From assembly GCF_035195345.1 (NCBI RefSeq), contig NZ_CP136574.1, forward strand, positions 1,603,871-1,667,870: a stretch of 64,000 bases of DNA. The letters run 5' to 3'. Under the pieces are notes generated by a model. That model was not told the DNA's origin. It did not search any database and was given only the letters and a program-made list of their open reading frames with translations. The DNA comes from Flavobacterium sp. (lineage in GTDB: Bacteria; Bacteroidota; Bacteroidia; Flavobacteriales; Flavobacteriaceae). The translations under genes were made by a program, and so were the position numbers. Each line of letters begins with the position of its first letter. Positions within the stretch are counted from its first letter, which is position 1. Shown piece by piece: positions 1-7,078 of the stretch.

Positions 1-1
1 T

Positions 2-1450
2 TTATTGCATCGTATTGCGCCTTTAAAACCATTTATAATGCCTGTGAATCCTTTTGAAAATCACAAAGATGTGAAATCAAGTGTGATTGGCATTAAAGAA
101 ACTTTACGACATTTAAGCGACGGAAAACCTTTAGGAATGTTTCCTGCTGGAGAAGTTTCTACCTATAAAGATGGCAAATTAGTTGTTGACAAACCTTGGG
201 AAGAAGGTGCTATTAAAGTAATTAGAAAAGCACAAGTTCCTGTTATACCTATTTATTTTCATGCTAAGAACAGTAGATTATTTTACTTCTTATCTAAAAT
301 TAATGACACTTTAAGAACCGCAAAATTACCAAGTGAACTTCACACTCAAAAAGACCGAGTTATTAAAGTTCGTATTGGAAAACCCATTTCGGTTGCTGAA
401 CAAAATGAATATCAAGACATTGAAGCTTATGGTGAGTTTTTAAGAAAAAAAACATACATGCTTTCCAATGCCTTTGAAGAAGAAAGTAAAATTAATTTAC
501 CAAAATTAAGTTTACCAAAATCGCCTAAACAAATTGCAAAGCCAGCGAATCATGAACAGATTTTAGAAGAAATGGCTTTTCTGAAAAAAGGGGATTATCG
601 TTTATTGCAAAGTAAAAATTACGAAGTTTTCTTTGTAACGGCTGATAAAATTCCGAACATCTTACATGAAATAGGTCGTTTACGCGAAATTACATTTAGA
701 GAAGTAGGCGAAGGCACTAATGAATCATTAGATTTAGATCCATACGATAAATATTATCATCACATGTTTTTATGGGATGAAGATGCGCAATGCATTGCTG
801 GAGCTTACCGTATGGGATTAGGTTCACATATTTATCCAAAACACGGAATTGATGGTTTCTATTTACATGAATTATTCCGTTTTGAACCAGAGTTGTATGA
901 TATGATGAGTAAATCTATCGAAATGGGTAGAGCATTCATCATCAAAGAATACCAACAAAAACCAATGCCTTTGTTCTTGTTATGGAAAGGAATCGTTCAC
1001 ACGACTTTACACTATCCAGAACATAAATACTTGATTGGTGGCGTGAGCATTAGTAATCAGTTTTCTGAATTTTCTAAATCGTTAATGATTGAATTTATGA
1101 AGTCACATTATTACGACCCGTATATTGCGCAATATGTACATCCGAAGAAAGAATTTAAAGTAAAACTGAAAGACGCCGATAAAGATTTTGTTTTTAATGA
1201 AACTGAATCGGATTTGAATAAATTTGATAAGATAATCGACGAACTAGAACCAGGAACTTTGCGTTTACCAGTTTTAATTAAGAAATACATCAAACAAAAC
1301 GCAAGAGTGGTTGCTTTTAATGTAGACCCTCTATTTAATAATGCGGTTGACGGATTAATGTATATTCGAATATCAGATATTCCTGAAAGCACCATGAAAC
1401 CTGTTATGGAAGAGTTTCAAGCAGAATTGGAAAGAAAAGATAAAGGCTAA
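2..1450 (+). CDS. Bifunctional acyltransferase (OlsF-like: LPLAT + GNAT-type N-acyltransferase), 5'-truncated
   Basis: The frame is open to the left edge, so the true start lies outside the window; at least 482 codons remain. The first ~160 visible residues are the C-terminal half of a PlsC-like lysophospholipid acyltransferase (GMFPAGEVS near residue 45, then the VPVIPIYFHAKNS strand). The remainder matches the OlsB/hemolysin-type GNAT fold that N-acylates amino acids from acyl-ACP (LREITFREVGEG, LWDEDAQCIAGAYRMG, YLIGGVSISNQF). This two-domain layout is that of OlsF, known from Serratia and Flavobacterium johnsoniae to make ornithine lipids; Bacteroides glycine-lipid enzymes split the same two activities. 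The head-group amino acid cannot be told from sequence. The gene ends in a bidirectional terminator shared with the convergent RDD gene. Confidence 0.75.
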   Translation, partial: LLHRIAPLKPFIMPVNPFENHKDVKSSVIGIKETLRHLSDGKPLGMFPAGEVSTYKDGKLVVDKPWEEGAIKVIRKAQVPVIPIYFHAKNSRLFYFLSKINDTLRTAKLPSELHTQKDRVIKVRIGKPISVAEQNEYQDIEAYGEFLRKKTYMLSNAFEEESKINLPKLSLPKSPKQIAKPANHEQILEEMAFLKKGDYRLLQSKNYEVFFVTADKIPNILHEIGRLREITFREVGEGTNESLDLDPYDKYYHHMFLWDEDAQCIAGAYRMGLGSHIYPKHGIDGFYLHELFRFEPELYDMMSKSIEMGRAFIIKEYQQKPMPLFLLWKGIVHTTLHYPEHKYLIGGVSISNQFSEFSKSLMIEFMKSHYYDPYIAQYVHPKKEFKVKLKDADKDFVFNETESDLNKFDKIIDELEPGTLRLPVLIKKYIKQNARVVAFNVDPLFNNAVDGLMYIRISDIPESTMKPVMEEFQAELERKDKG

Positions 1451-1470
1451 TCGATTGATTAGCCTTTATC
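1439..1470. terminator. Bidirectional hairpin terminator
   Basis: A perfect 14-bp stem (1439-1452 with 1457-1470) encloses a 4-base GATT loop, with T-rich sequence on the plus side and A-rich sequence on the other. It overlaps the stop codons of the acyltransferase gene (+) and the RDD gene (-), so it probably terminates both. Confidence 0.85.
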
Positions 1471-1897
1471 TTTTCATTTCAACAACAGTTGTATTTGCAA
1501 TAATATCTCCCAATCTTTGATTTTTACTTGAAGTCTTTATGGTTAAAATTCCTATAATTCCAAATGGGAACATATCAATTGGATCAAACAAATGTCTTTT
1601 AATGGACTGGGTAAAAGTTAGTTCACCATTGCTTGTTGTTAATGATTTTGGCTTTAATTTCATGATGGAATTTCCTAATGTAGCACCGTAAAAAACCTCA
1701 GTTAAAACAATAATTACAAACCACATAATAAAAGGAACAATTGCAGCTATTCCTGTAACCGAGACTCCCCCTTCATCATTAGATTCACCAAACGAATAAA
1801 GATAAGCAAAGATTAAAGAGTATAAAAGAACATAATCTATTAACCCTGCAACGAATCTTTTTCCGATATTCTTTTTATTTTCTGATTGATTCATCAT
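1466..1897 (-). CDS. RDD family membrane protein
   Basis: A 143-residue integral membrane protein. The N-terminus has the RDD-family signature: a basic GKRFVAGLIDYVLLY segment (Arg then Asp at the start of TM1), followed by a second hydrophobic segment (~residues 45-70). The cytoplasmic loop has the typical GATLGNSIMKLKPKS, and a C-terminal RLGDIIANTTVV stretch follows. RDD proteins have no single known role; some act in Na+/H+ exchange or protein quality control. It is the last gene of a five-gene unit, 8 nt after the M48 protease stop. An ATG two codons inside (MNQSE) is an equally good start. Confidence 0.8.
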   Translation of the reverse strand: MMNQSENKKNIGKRFVAGLIDYVLLYSLIFAYLYSFGESNDEGGVSVTGIAAIVPFIMWFVIIVLTEVFYGATLGNSIMKLKPKSLTTSNGELTFTQSIKRHLFDPIDMFPFGIIGILTIKTSSKNQRLGDIIANTTVVEMKR

Positions 1898-1905
1898 TTA
1901 AATAA

Positions 1906-2700
1906 TTATTCTACATTCTCAACCTTTTCTTTAAAATTTTCCCAAGCTTCTTTGGTTAAAATAGGCTTAGATTTAATTTTCTTCCCTTTTAAATAATTCA
2001 AAATAGTTTTTGCTCTTGCCTCTGATTCGGGATGTGTGGAAACCCAATAGGTGTATTTGTGTAATTCATTATCTACTGATAATTCGTAAAGAAAATCAGC
2101 AAATGGTCTTGGGTCGATATTGGCGTTCAGGAGATATTTTACACTTTCCATATCAGCTTCAGATTCTAAACTTCTGTCGTAGGCTGATGATGAAAGTGTT
2201 TTTAAAATTTCACTTAAAACCGCACCATTTGAACCTGTAGTTACAGATAATAAAACCGAAAGACCTATTTCTTTCGATAGTTTTTTCATCACATGATTAC
2301 CTTCAATATGCGCAATTTCGTGACCTAAAACACCTAATAATGCTTGTTCATTTTTACAAGCTTTGATTAAACCTGTGTAAACCACTAAATGATTATCGGG
2401 CATTGCAAAAGCATTTACTTCATCTTTATCAATAATGTGAACTTTTAAGCTATCTCTTTCGATACCATTTTCTTTGCAAATAGGCAATAACAAGGAATCC
2501 AAAGTATTCACAATGGAATCATCAAAGATAACTGTTTCAGTCTCTTCGATTTCATTCCAAATAACTTCGCCAAGTGTTTTTTCGGTTCCTGTTTTAGCTT
2601 CTTTGACTCTAAAATGTTTCACAAAATCAATTTGCGACAACAGCATCCAAACACCAAAAAATAGTGCTATAATAACTAATCCTTTACTTAATGCCTTCAT
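1906..2700 (-). CDS. M48 family metallopeptidase
   Basis: A 264-residue protein with one N-terminal membrane/signal segment (residues ~7-24) and a zinc-protease domain. HEIAH in GVLGHEIAHIEGNH gives the two His ligands and catalytic Glu; the third ligand is the Glu in SLESEADMESV. The layout resembles the small periplasm-facing M48 (BepA/LoiP-type) quality-control proteases, so a role in envelope protein turnover is likely but not shown here. Its start overlaps the upstream DUF4870-like gene by 17 nt, which suggests translational coupling, and the RDD gene follows at 8 nt. Confidence 0.85.
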   Translation of the reverse strand: MKALSKGLVIIALFFGVWMLLSQIDFVKHFRVKEAKTGTEKTLGEVIWNEIEETETVIFDDSIVNTLDSLLLPICKENGIERDSLKVHIIDKDEVNAFAMPDNHLVVYTGLIKACKNEQALLGVLGHEIAHIEGNHVMKKLSKEIGLSVLLSVTTGSNGAVLSEILKTLSSSAYDRSLESEADMESVKYLLNANIDPRPFADFLYELSVDNELHKYTYWVSTHPESEARAKTILNYLKGKKIKSKPILTKEAWENFKEKVENVE

Positions 2701-3130
2701 TTGTTTTGCAAATTAAATTAGTAACATCTCCAAAAAAGAAGAACTCGGTATGTTGCCCTTTTCTTACTTTAGTTGCGATAATTAATGTAGAGAAGAACTC
2801 AATTAAATTAAAAATCACTAACGTAATAATGTAAGCAAAATAGTAATTGGTTGCTATTTCATCATAAAACAAGACAGAAACTGTCCACCAAAAACCAGCA
2901 CTATTAAAGAAAAACAATCCCAATTGTGAAACCAAGGCTTGTGTACAATGCCATTTCACAAAAGAAGTGCTTTTACGGTTTCCTAGATAAAAGAACACGC
3001 TTGCCATTAAATTTAAAATAGGCAATGGTAAACCTCCAATTACGGCTACTAACGACATCAAATAACTATTTGAAGCTCGTTCTAGCTCCGAATCATGGGG
3101 TTGATAATTAAATTTTGTAGTTGTAATCAT
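2684..3130 (-). CDS. DUF4870-like four-helix membrane protein
   Basis: A 148-residue protein with an N-terminal soluble tail and about four hydrophobic segments (residues ~25-50, 65-80, 82-105, 105-125). It has the DUF4870/TM-protein pattern of small membrane proteins (LGNRKSTSFVKWHCTQALVSQ with a conserved HCTQA core). No enzyme motif is visible. It overlaps the DUF2752 gene by 4 nt and the M48 gene by 17 nt, so the three are almost certainly cotranscribed. Function unknown. Confidence 0.6.
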   Translation of the reverse strand: MITTTKFNYQPHDSELERASNSYLMSLVAVIGGLPLPILNLMASVFFYLGNRKSTSFVKWHCTQALVSQLGLFFFNSAGFWWTVSVLFYDEIATNYYFAYIITLVIFNLIEFFSTLIIATKVRKGQHTEFFFFGDVTNLICKTNEGIK

Positions 3131-3540
3131 AGATTTTTTTTAATGTTCCAAACCCAATTGGCAATTACTAAAACGATTAGCACCATGGCAACTTTTCGTT
3201 TTCTTAGTATCATTTCAATTTTTAAATAAGCGGTATAAAACGATTCCTTTTTTTGAATGAAATCATAGCTAATCCAAACGGGAGCGACTAACATAATTAG
3301 TCCAACAAGTATGCCAAAAGGATTAATAAAAATAGCTGAAAGAAAATTTCCGTGTGAAAGTTGCATTACAGCACGTGTAGTTCCGCAAGACGGACAAGGA
3401 ACAGTGGTTACTTTTTTGAACAAGCAAACGGTAAATTCTTGGTTTTGAATTTCGTGTTCGTGATGCAAAGAAAAAAGCAACCAACTATACCCTATAAAAC
3501 AAGCAAATAAGATAAATAAATAAAGCTTGTTTCTATGCAT
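3127..3540 (-). CDS. DUF2752 domain membrane protein
   Basis: A 137-residue protein with an N-terminal membrane helix (residues 6-22). The DUF2752 hallmark follows: a Cys-Pro-x-Cys-Gly-Thr-Thr-Arg motif (CPSCGTTRAV, ~residues 49-58), then FINPFGILVG and further hydrophobic segments. The family is common in Bacteroidota and has no established function; the paired cysteines could bind metal or be redox active. It is flanked by the TM2 gene (3 nt) and overlaps the DUF4870-like gene by 4 nt. Confidence 0.8.
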   Translation of the reverse strand: MHRNKLYLFILFACFIGYSWLLFSLHHEHEIQNQEFTVCLFKKVTTVPCPSCGTTRAVMQLSHGNFLSAIFINPFGILVGLIMLVAPVWISYDFIQKKESFYTAYLKIEMILRKRKVAMVLIVLVIANWVWNIKKNL

Positions 3541-3543
3541 TAT

Positions 3544-3885
3544 TTAGAACATAAAAGTTCTGTTGAATAATTCCATGTTTTTCTCTTTGGTAGCACCTTG
3601 AATTAAAAACCAATCCACGATAGCCCAAACACCTAAACCACCACAAGTAAGTAGTTTTCCAACTCCCATTCCAGTATCACCAATGTAAAAACGGTCAATT
3701 CCGTAAGCACCTGCAAAAATTGAAATTAACAAAGAAGTTGTTGGGTCTTTGAACTGAAGAGTTTGTACCATTGGCCATTTATCATCATCCATTTGTAATA
3801 AACGTTCTCTGATAGCATTTAATTGATGACCTTCGAAAAATTTTGCGTTCGCCATCATGAACATGTCTACTTTTTGTGATTCCAT
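3544..3885 (-). CDS. TM2 domain-containing protein
   Basis: A 113-residue protein. The C-terminal half is a TM2 domain: two membrane helices joined by a short turn, with the conserved LISIFAGAYGIDRFYIG and GVWAIVDWFLI blocks (residues ~52-95). The N-terminal ~45 residues are soluble and charged. It is the first gene of a five-gene membrane-protein unit and is preceded by a long, structured untranslated leader (3886-3990). Function of bacterial TM2 proteins is unknown. Confidence 0.85.
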   Translation of the reverse strand: MESQKVDMFMMANAKFFEGHQLNAIRERLLQMDDDKWPMVQTLQFKDPTTSLLISIFAGAYGIDRFYIGDTGMGVGKLLTCGGLGVWAIVDWFLIQGATKEKNMELFNRTFMF

Positions 3886-3901
3886 TGTAAAATTGTTTGT
3901 T

Positions 3902-3990
3902 TTAGTTGTCTCCTACTCGTAAGGCTTTTCGGATGCGCCATGAAATGCTAATATAAAAAATATTTTCTGTATTAGTCGACAACTAAGTTA
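3902..3990 (-). promoter_or_regulatory. Structured 5' leader, riboswitch-like candidate
   Basis: Read on the minus strand, TTAGTTGTC (3986-3978) can pair perfectly with GACAACTAA (3910-3902) just before the TM2 start codon. The closed region contains an A+U stem (CTAATA/TATTAG, 3975-3970 with 3953-3948) and a locally GC-rich block (3916-3940). TTAGT/ACTAA (3986-3982 with 3976-3972) can instead form a local hairpin that excludes the long-range stem. No match to a riboswitch class that I know was recognised. Confidence 0.45.
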
Positions 3991-3997
3991 AATGTTA

Positions 3998-4005
3998 CAA
4001 AATTA
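3998..4005 (-). promoter_or_regulatory. Candidate -7 box of the TM2 operon
   Basis: CAAAATTA on the plus strand reads TAATTTTG on the minus strand, fitting the Bacteroidota TAnnTTTG -7 element. It overlaps the stop codon of the upstream dehydrogenase gene and would start transcription close to the first base of the structured leader. No well-spaced -33 TTTG was found. Confidence 0.4.
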
Positions 4006-4953
4006 TTGATAAATCTTACAAATTTTATCTACAATAACTTGGGCTAATTTCTCGTGACTTTCAAACGTCCAACCTGCGATATGTGGGGTTAACAATACAT
4101 TTTCAGCATTTAATAAATATTTAAAAGCAGTAGGCTTTTCACCTTCAAATAAGGTTTCAAAAGATAATTTTTCGTATTCTAAAACATCTAATCCTGTCCC
4201 TAAAATTTTACCTGATTTCAATCCTTCAACCAAATCAGTGGTCACGACTGAATTTCCTCGTGCAGTATTTATAAACCAAAATGGTTTTTTGAATTTATTA
4301 ATAAAATCGGAATTAATCATTTTATCGGTTTCGGGTGTCCAAGGTGTGTGCAAACTTATAACATCTACTCTTTCTTGAAGTTCGGATAATGAAACTTGAG
4401 TTGCATTTTCATTTCCCATATTCGGTAAAATATCATGACATAAAACGGTTACATCAAATCCCCGCAATTTTTTTGCGAATGATTTTCCCATATTTCCATA
4501 ACCAATAATTCCAACTGTTTTACCTTCCAACTCATGTCCGCGATTGGCTTCGCGCTTCCATTGTCCGGATTTCACTTCGTTATTGGCTTTGTTTAAATTA
4601 TTAAAAAGTGATAATAACATTCCTATCGCGTGTTCTCCAACTGCATTGGCATTTCCTTCAGGAGCCGCAATTAAATGAATTCCTTTTGCAGTAGCGTAAT
4701 CGCAATCAATACTTTCTAAACCAGCCCCAACACGTGCTATAAATTGTAGATTTATTGCTTTGTCTAAAAAGGTTTTATCAATTTTGAACCGACTTCTAAT
4801 AACAATACCGTGGTAGTTTTCAATTTTAGCTTCAACTTCTTGTTTAGAGGAAGTGAAATCAGCTACGTTATGAAAACCAGCTTTCTGAAGCTGTTCCCAA
4901 AGTAAGGGATGATTGCTGTCGATGTGCAGTATTTTGATGTGGGCTACATTCAT
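4003..4953 (-). CDS. D-2-hydroxyacid dehydrogenase (phosphoglycerate dehydrogenase-like)
   Basis: A 316-residue NAD-dependent D-isomer-specific 2-hydroxyacid dehydrogenase. The Rossmann motif GIIGYGNMGKSFAKKL lies near residues 148-163, the substrate-binding Arg in INTARGNSVV, and the catalytic His in LTPHIAGWTFES. The length is that of the short SerA-like forms without an ACT domain. It could be a 3-phosphoglycerate dehydrogenase (serine synthesis) or a related reductase; sequence alone does not decide. It stands alone, transcribed away from the EnvC-like gene terminator. Confidence 0.8.
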   Translation of the reverse strand: MNVAHIKILHIDSNHPLLWEQLQKAGFHNVADFTSSKQEVEAKIENYHGIVIRSRFKIDKTFLDKAINLQFIARVGAGLESIDCDYATAKGIHLIAAPEGNANAVGEHAIGMLLSLFNNLNKANNEVKSGQWKREANRGHELEGKTVGIIGYGNMGKSFAKKLRGFDVTVLCHDILPNMGNENATQVSLSELQERVDVISLHTPWTPETDKMINSDFINKFKKPFWFINTARGNSVVTTDLVEGLKSGKILGTGLDVLEYEKLSFETLFEGEKPTAFKYLLNAENVLLTPHIAGWTFESHEKLAQVIVDKICKIYQ

Positions 4954-4993
4954 GATTTACAATTGAAGTATAAAAGTACAAGAAATTATGATT

Positions 4994-5022
4994 CAAAAAA
5001 AATGAGGCCGTTTAGACCTCAT
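4994..5022 (-). terminator. Rho-independent terminator of the EnvC-like gene
   Basis: On the minus strand ATGAGGTC pairs with GGCCTCAT across a 5-base loop (5022-5002, one G-U pair), followed by a run of eight T. It lies 7 nt after the EnvC-like stop codon. Confidence 0.8.
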
Positions 5023-5028
5023 AGTTTT

Positions 5029-6267
5029 TTAATTCAACCATAATTCTGGATTGAGATAAGTTGTATTTTGTAACACTGCAAATTTCATGGTGGTACTTCC
5101 TGAATTATCAGTGTGAATTGTTCCTAACTTTTGTTTGATATTGACCTTTTGACCTTTAACCACATTAACTGAAGATAGATTCATATAAATGGTAATAAAA
5201 TCTCCATGTCTAACATAGACCGCTTTCCAATTTCTATTGTTTTCATTTACTTGTATTTGAAATACTTCTCCAGCAAAAACAGCTCTTGCAGAAGAACCTT
5301 TCTCAGTTGAAATTTCAATACTACTATTGTGAACGGTTAAATTTTTATGAATAGGGTGTGGTTGATCACCATATTTTTGAAAAATGTTTCCTTTTTCCAC
5401 TGGCCAAGGTAATTTCCCTTTGTTGGCTTTAAAATTATTAGACTCAATTTTCCCTTCTGGAGTTAACAAGAATTTGGTTGACTCAGCTGTTCCTGCTTTT
5501 GGGGCTGGAGAACCTGCTTTAGCGGCATTTCGTTTATTGGCTGCGGCAATCTCAGCAGCAATAATTTGCTTAATTTTTCTTTCTAATTGTTTAGCTTCTT
5601 TTTGTTTTTTATCAATTTCTGCCGCTAATTTCTTTTTATCTTTTTGAATCGATTTAACTAAGCGTTCTTGCTCTTGTTTCTCTTTTTCTAACTCTTGCTT
5701 TTCTTTTTCCGTTTGAACTAAAACAATTTCTTTTTCCTTTTTACTTTCAGCTAAACGATTTTCAACAACTACTAATTTTTGCTGCTTAATTTTAATTTCT
5801 TCCCCTTGCATTTTTCTAAATCCTGCATATTGTTTCATATACTGAATACGTTTGTATGCCTGAAGGAAATTTTCGGAAGATAAAACAAACATAATACGAC
5901 TTTGTTCGTTTCTACTTTTGTATGATTTTACAATCATTTTTTCGTAATCTTCTTTTAAAACTTTTAATTCTCTATTTAACTTGTTCATTTCTAATTGTGT
6001 TAAATAGATTTCGTCGCTTAACAAGCGAGTTTGTTTTGCTGTAGTATTGAGCAATTTCTGTCTTAATTGAATCAGATTTTTTTGCTGATCAATTTGTTTT
6101 AAAACTGATTTTTCTTTCTTTTTTTCGGCTTCTAATCGTGACTTATTCTCTGAAATTTCTTTCAGAATTTGCGCCTTACGTTCTTCCAACTTTTGTTGTT
6201 CAGAAGGTTGAGCAAAACACATTGAGGTGATAAAAAAGAAGAATATTATTTTAAAAAAATGATTCAT
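5029..6267 (-). CDS. EnvC-like murein hydrolase activator (coiled coil + degenerate LytM domain)
   Basis: A 412-residue secreted protein: signal peptide (cleavage after CFAQ, residues 1-19), then a long charged coiled coil (~20-235), then a LytM/M23-type domain (~285-412). The positions that hold zinc ligands in active M23 enzymes are changed: HNSSIEI at the first site, HGDFITIYMNLS with Asn replacing His, and MKFAVL with Lys replacing His. Loss of these ligands is the mark of EnvC/NlpD-type amidase activators rather than active endopeptidases, so a role in activating cell-separation amidases is inferred. First gene read away from the DUF4292 block, ending in its own terminator. Confidence 0.8.
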   Translation of the reverse strand: MNHFFKIIFFFFITSMCFAQPSEQQKLEERKAQILKEISENKSRLEAEKKKEKSVLKQIDQQKNLIQLRQKLLNTTAKQTRLLSDEIYLTQLEMNKLNRELKVLKEDYEKMIVKSYKSRNEQSRIMFVLSSENFLQAYKRIQYMKQYAGFRKMQGEEIKIKQQKLVVVENRLAESKKEKEIVLVQTEKEKQELEKEKQEQERLVKSIQKDKKKLAAEIDKKQKEAKQLERKIKQIIAAEIAAANKRNAAKAGSPAPKAGTAESTKFLLTPEGKIESNNFKANKGKLPWPVEKGNIFQKYGDQPHPIHKNLTVHNSSIEISTEKGSSARAVFAGEVFQIQVNENNRNWKAVYVRHGDFITIYMNLSSVNVVKGQKVNIKQKLGTIHTDNSGSTTMKFAVLQNTTYLNPELWLN

Positions 6268-6283
6268 GCAAGATAGATTTTTA

Positions 6284-6291
6284 CAAAGGTA
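6284..6291 (-). promoter_or_regulatory. Candidate -7 box of the EnvC-like gene
   Basis: CAAAGGTA (plus) reads TACCTTTG on the minus strand, matching TAnnTTTG, 17 nt upstream of the start codon. It would let envC be transcribed separately from the DUF4292 gene. Confidence 0.45.
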
Positions 6292-6313
6292 GTTTTTTTA
6301 TGTAAATAAAAAA

Positions 6314-7078
6314 TTAATTGATTTCAACAGCCGAATAACCACTAGGTATTGAAAAAGGATAACTCAGTTTTTCATTAAATGTTGTTTGCTTATATTCAAT
6401 ATCAATTGTTACTTTATCTTTTTGTTCCGCTAAAATATTAATTGTGTTAGGCAAGAACATTCCATTTTCATCTTTAAAAGATGGATAACGAATTTCTAAA
6501 CTGCGCTTTTTACTTTCTTGGTTAATGGTTTCTTTTTTTAATAAATAATTGGCTCCTTCAAAATAAAATTCTTTAGAAACATCAGAATTTGAAGGCAACG
6601 ACAATTTGAACATTTTTTCAACCACTACAGAAATCCACTGGTCTTTTGTTAAATCATCAATGGCTTTTCCTAAAAATAGATTCTGTACTTTATTGAAATC
6701 TAAATCGGTTCCTAACCAATTACTTAACAAACTGAAATCGCCATCAAAATAAGTGTTATTTAGTTTTTCATAATAACTCACTTTAGTTGGCGTAATCATT
6801 GCTTTTGCCATAGGAAGACCTAAAAATTTAATATTAATCCAAATGATTTCATCTTTTTTTATACGAATATCTGCATTCAAAGAGTGCGATTGCTTTTCGT
6901 CTTCATATTTAGCATTGGCTCTAATATTCAAAGTAGAGAAATCGTGCTTATTTTGATAATGACCTTTTATGATTTTTGTAACTTCCGTGTTTTCATTTGC
7001 TGCAGCAGTGGCAACGGCTTGTTTTGATTTACACCCTATCAAAATAAAGAGCACAAAAGCAGATAGTATTGATTTCAT
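6314..7078 (-). CDS. DUF4292 domain lipoprotein
   Basis: A 254-residue lipoprotein with a lipobox ending in ILIGC (Cys16) and no lysine-rich inner-membrane signal. The body is beta-rich (FSTLNIRANAKYEDEKQ, IRIKKDEIIWINIKFLGLPMAKAMITP, FNEKLSYPFSIPSGYSAV), the DUF4292 pattern of a LolA/LolB-like fold that is common in Bacteroidota. A role in lipoprotein or lipid handling at the outer membrane is only an inference from fold resemblance. The stop codon of the TPR gene directly abuts this start, so the two are cotranscribed. Confidence 0.75.
   Translation of the reverse strand: MKSILSAFVLFILIGCKSKQAVATAAANENTEVTKIIKGHYQNKHDFSTLNIRANAKYEDEKQSHSLNADIRIKKDEIIWINIKFLGLPMAKAMITPTKVSYYEKLNNTYFDGDFSLLSNWLGTDLDFNKVQNLFLGKAIDDLTKDQWISVVVEKMFKLSLPSNSDVSKEFYFEGANYLLKKETINQESKKRSLEIRYPSFKDENGMFLPNTINILAEQKDKVTIDIEYKQTTFNEKLSYPFSIPSGYSAVEIN

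Noticed and set aside
1111..1395. 94-codon minus-strand open frame opposite the acyltransferase
   Set aside because: Antisense shadow of the GNAT domain; no promoter or protein motif.
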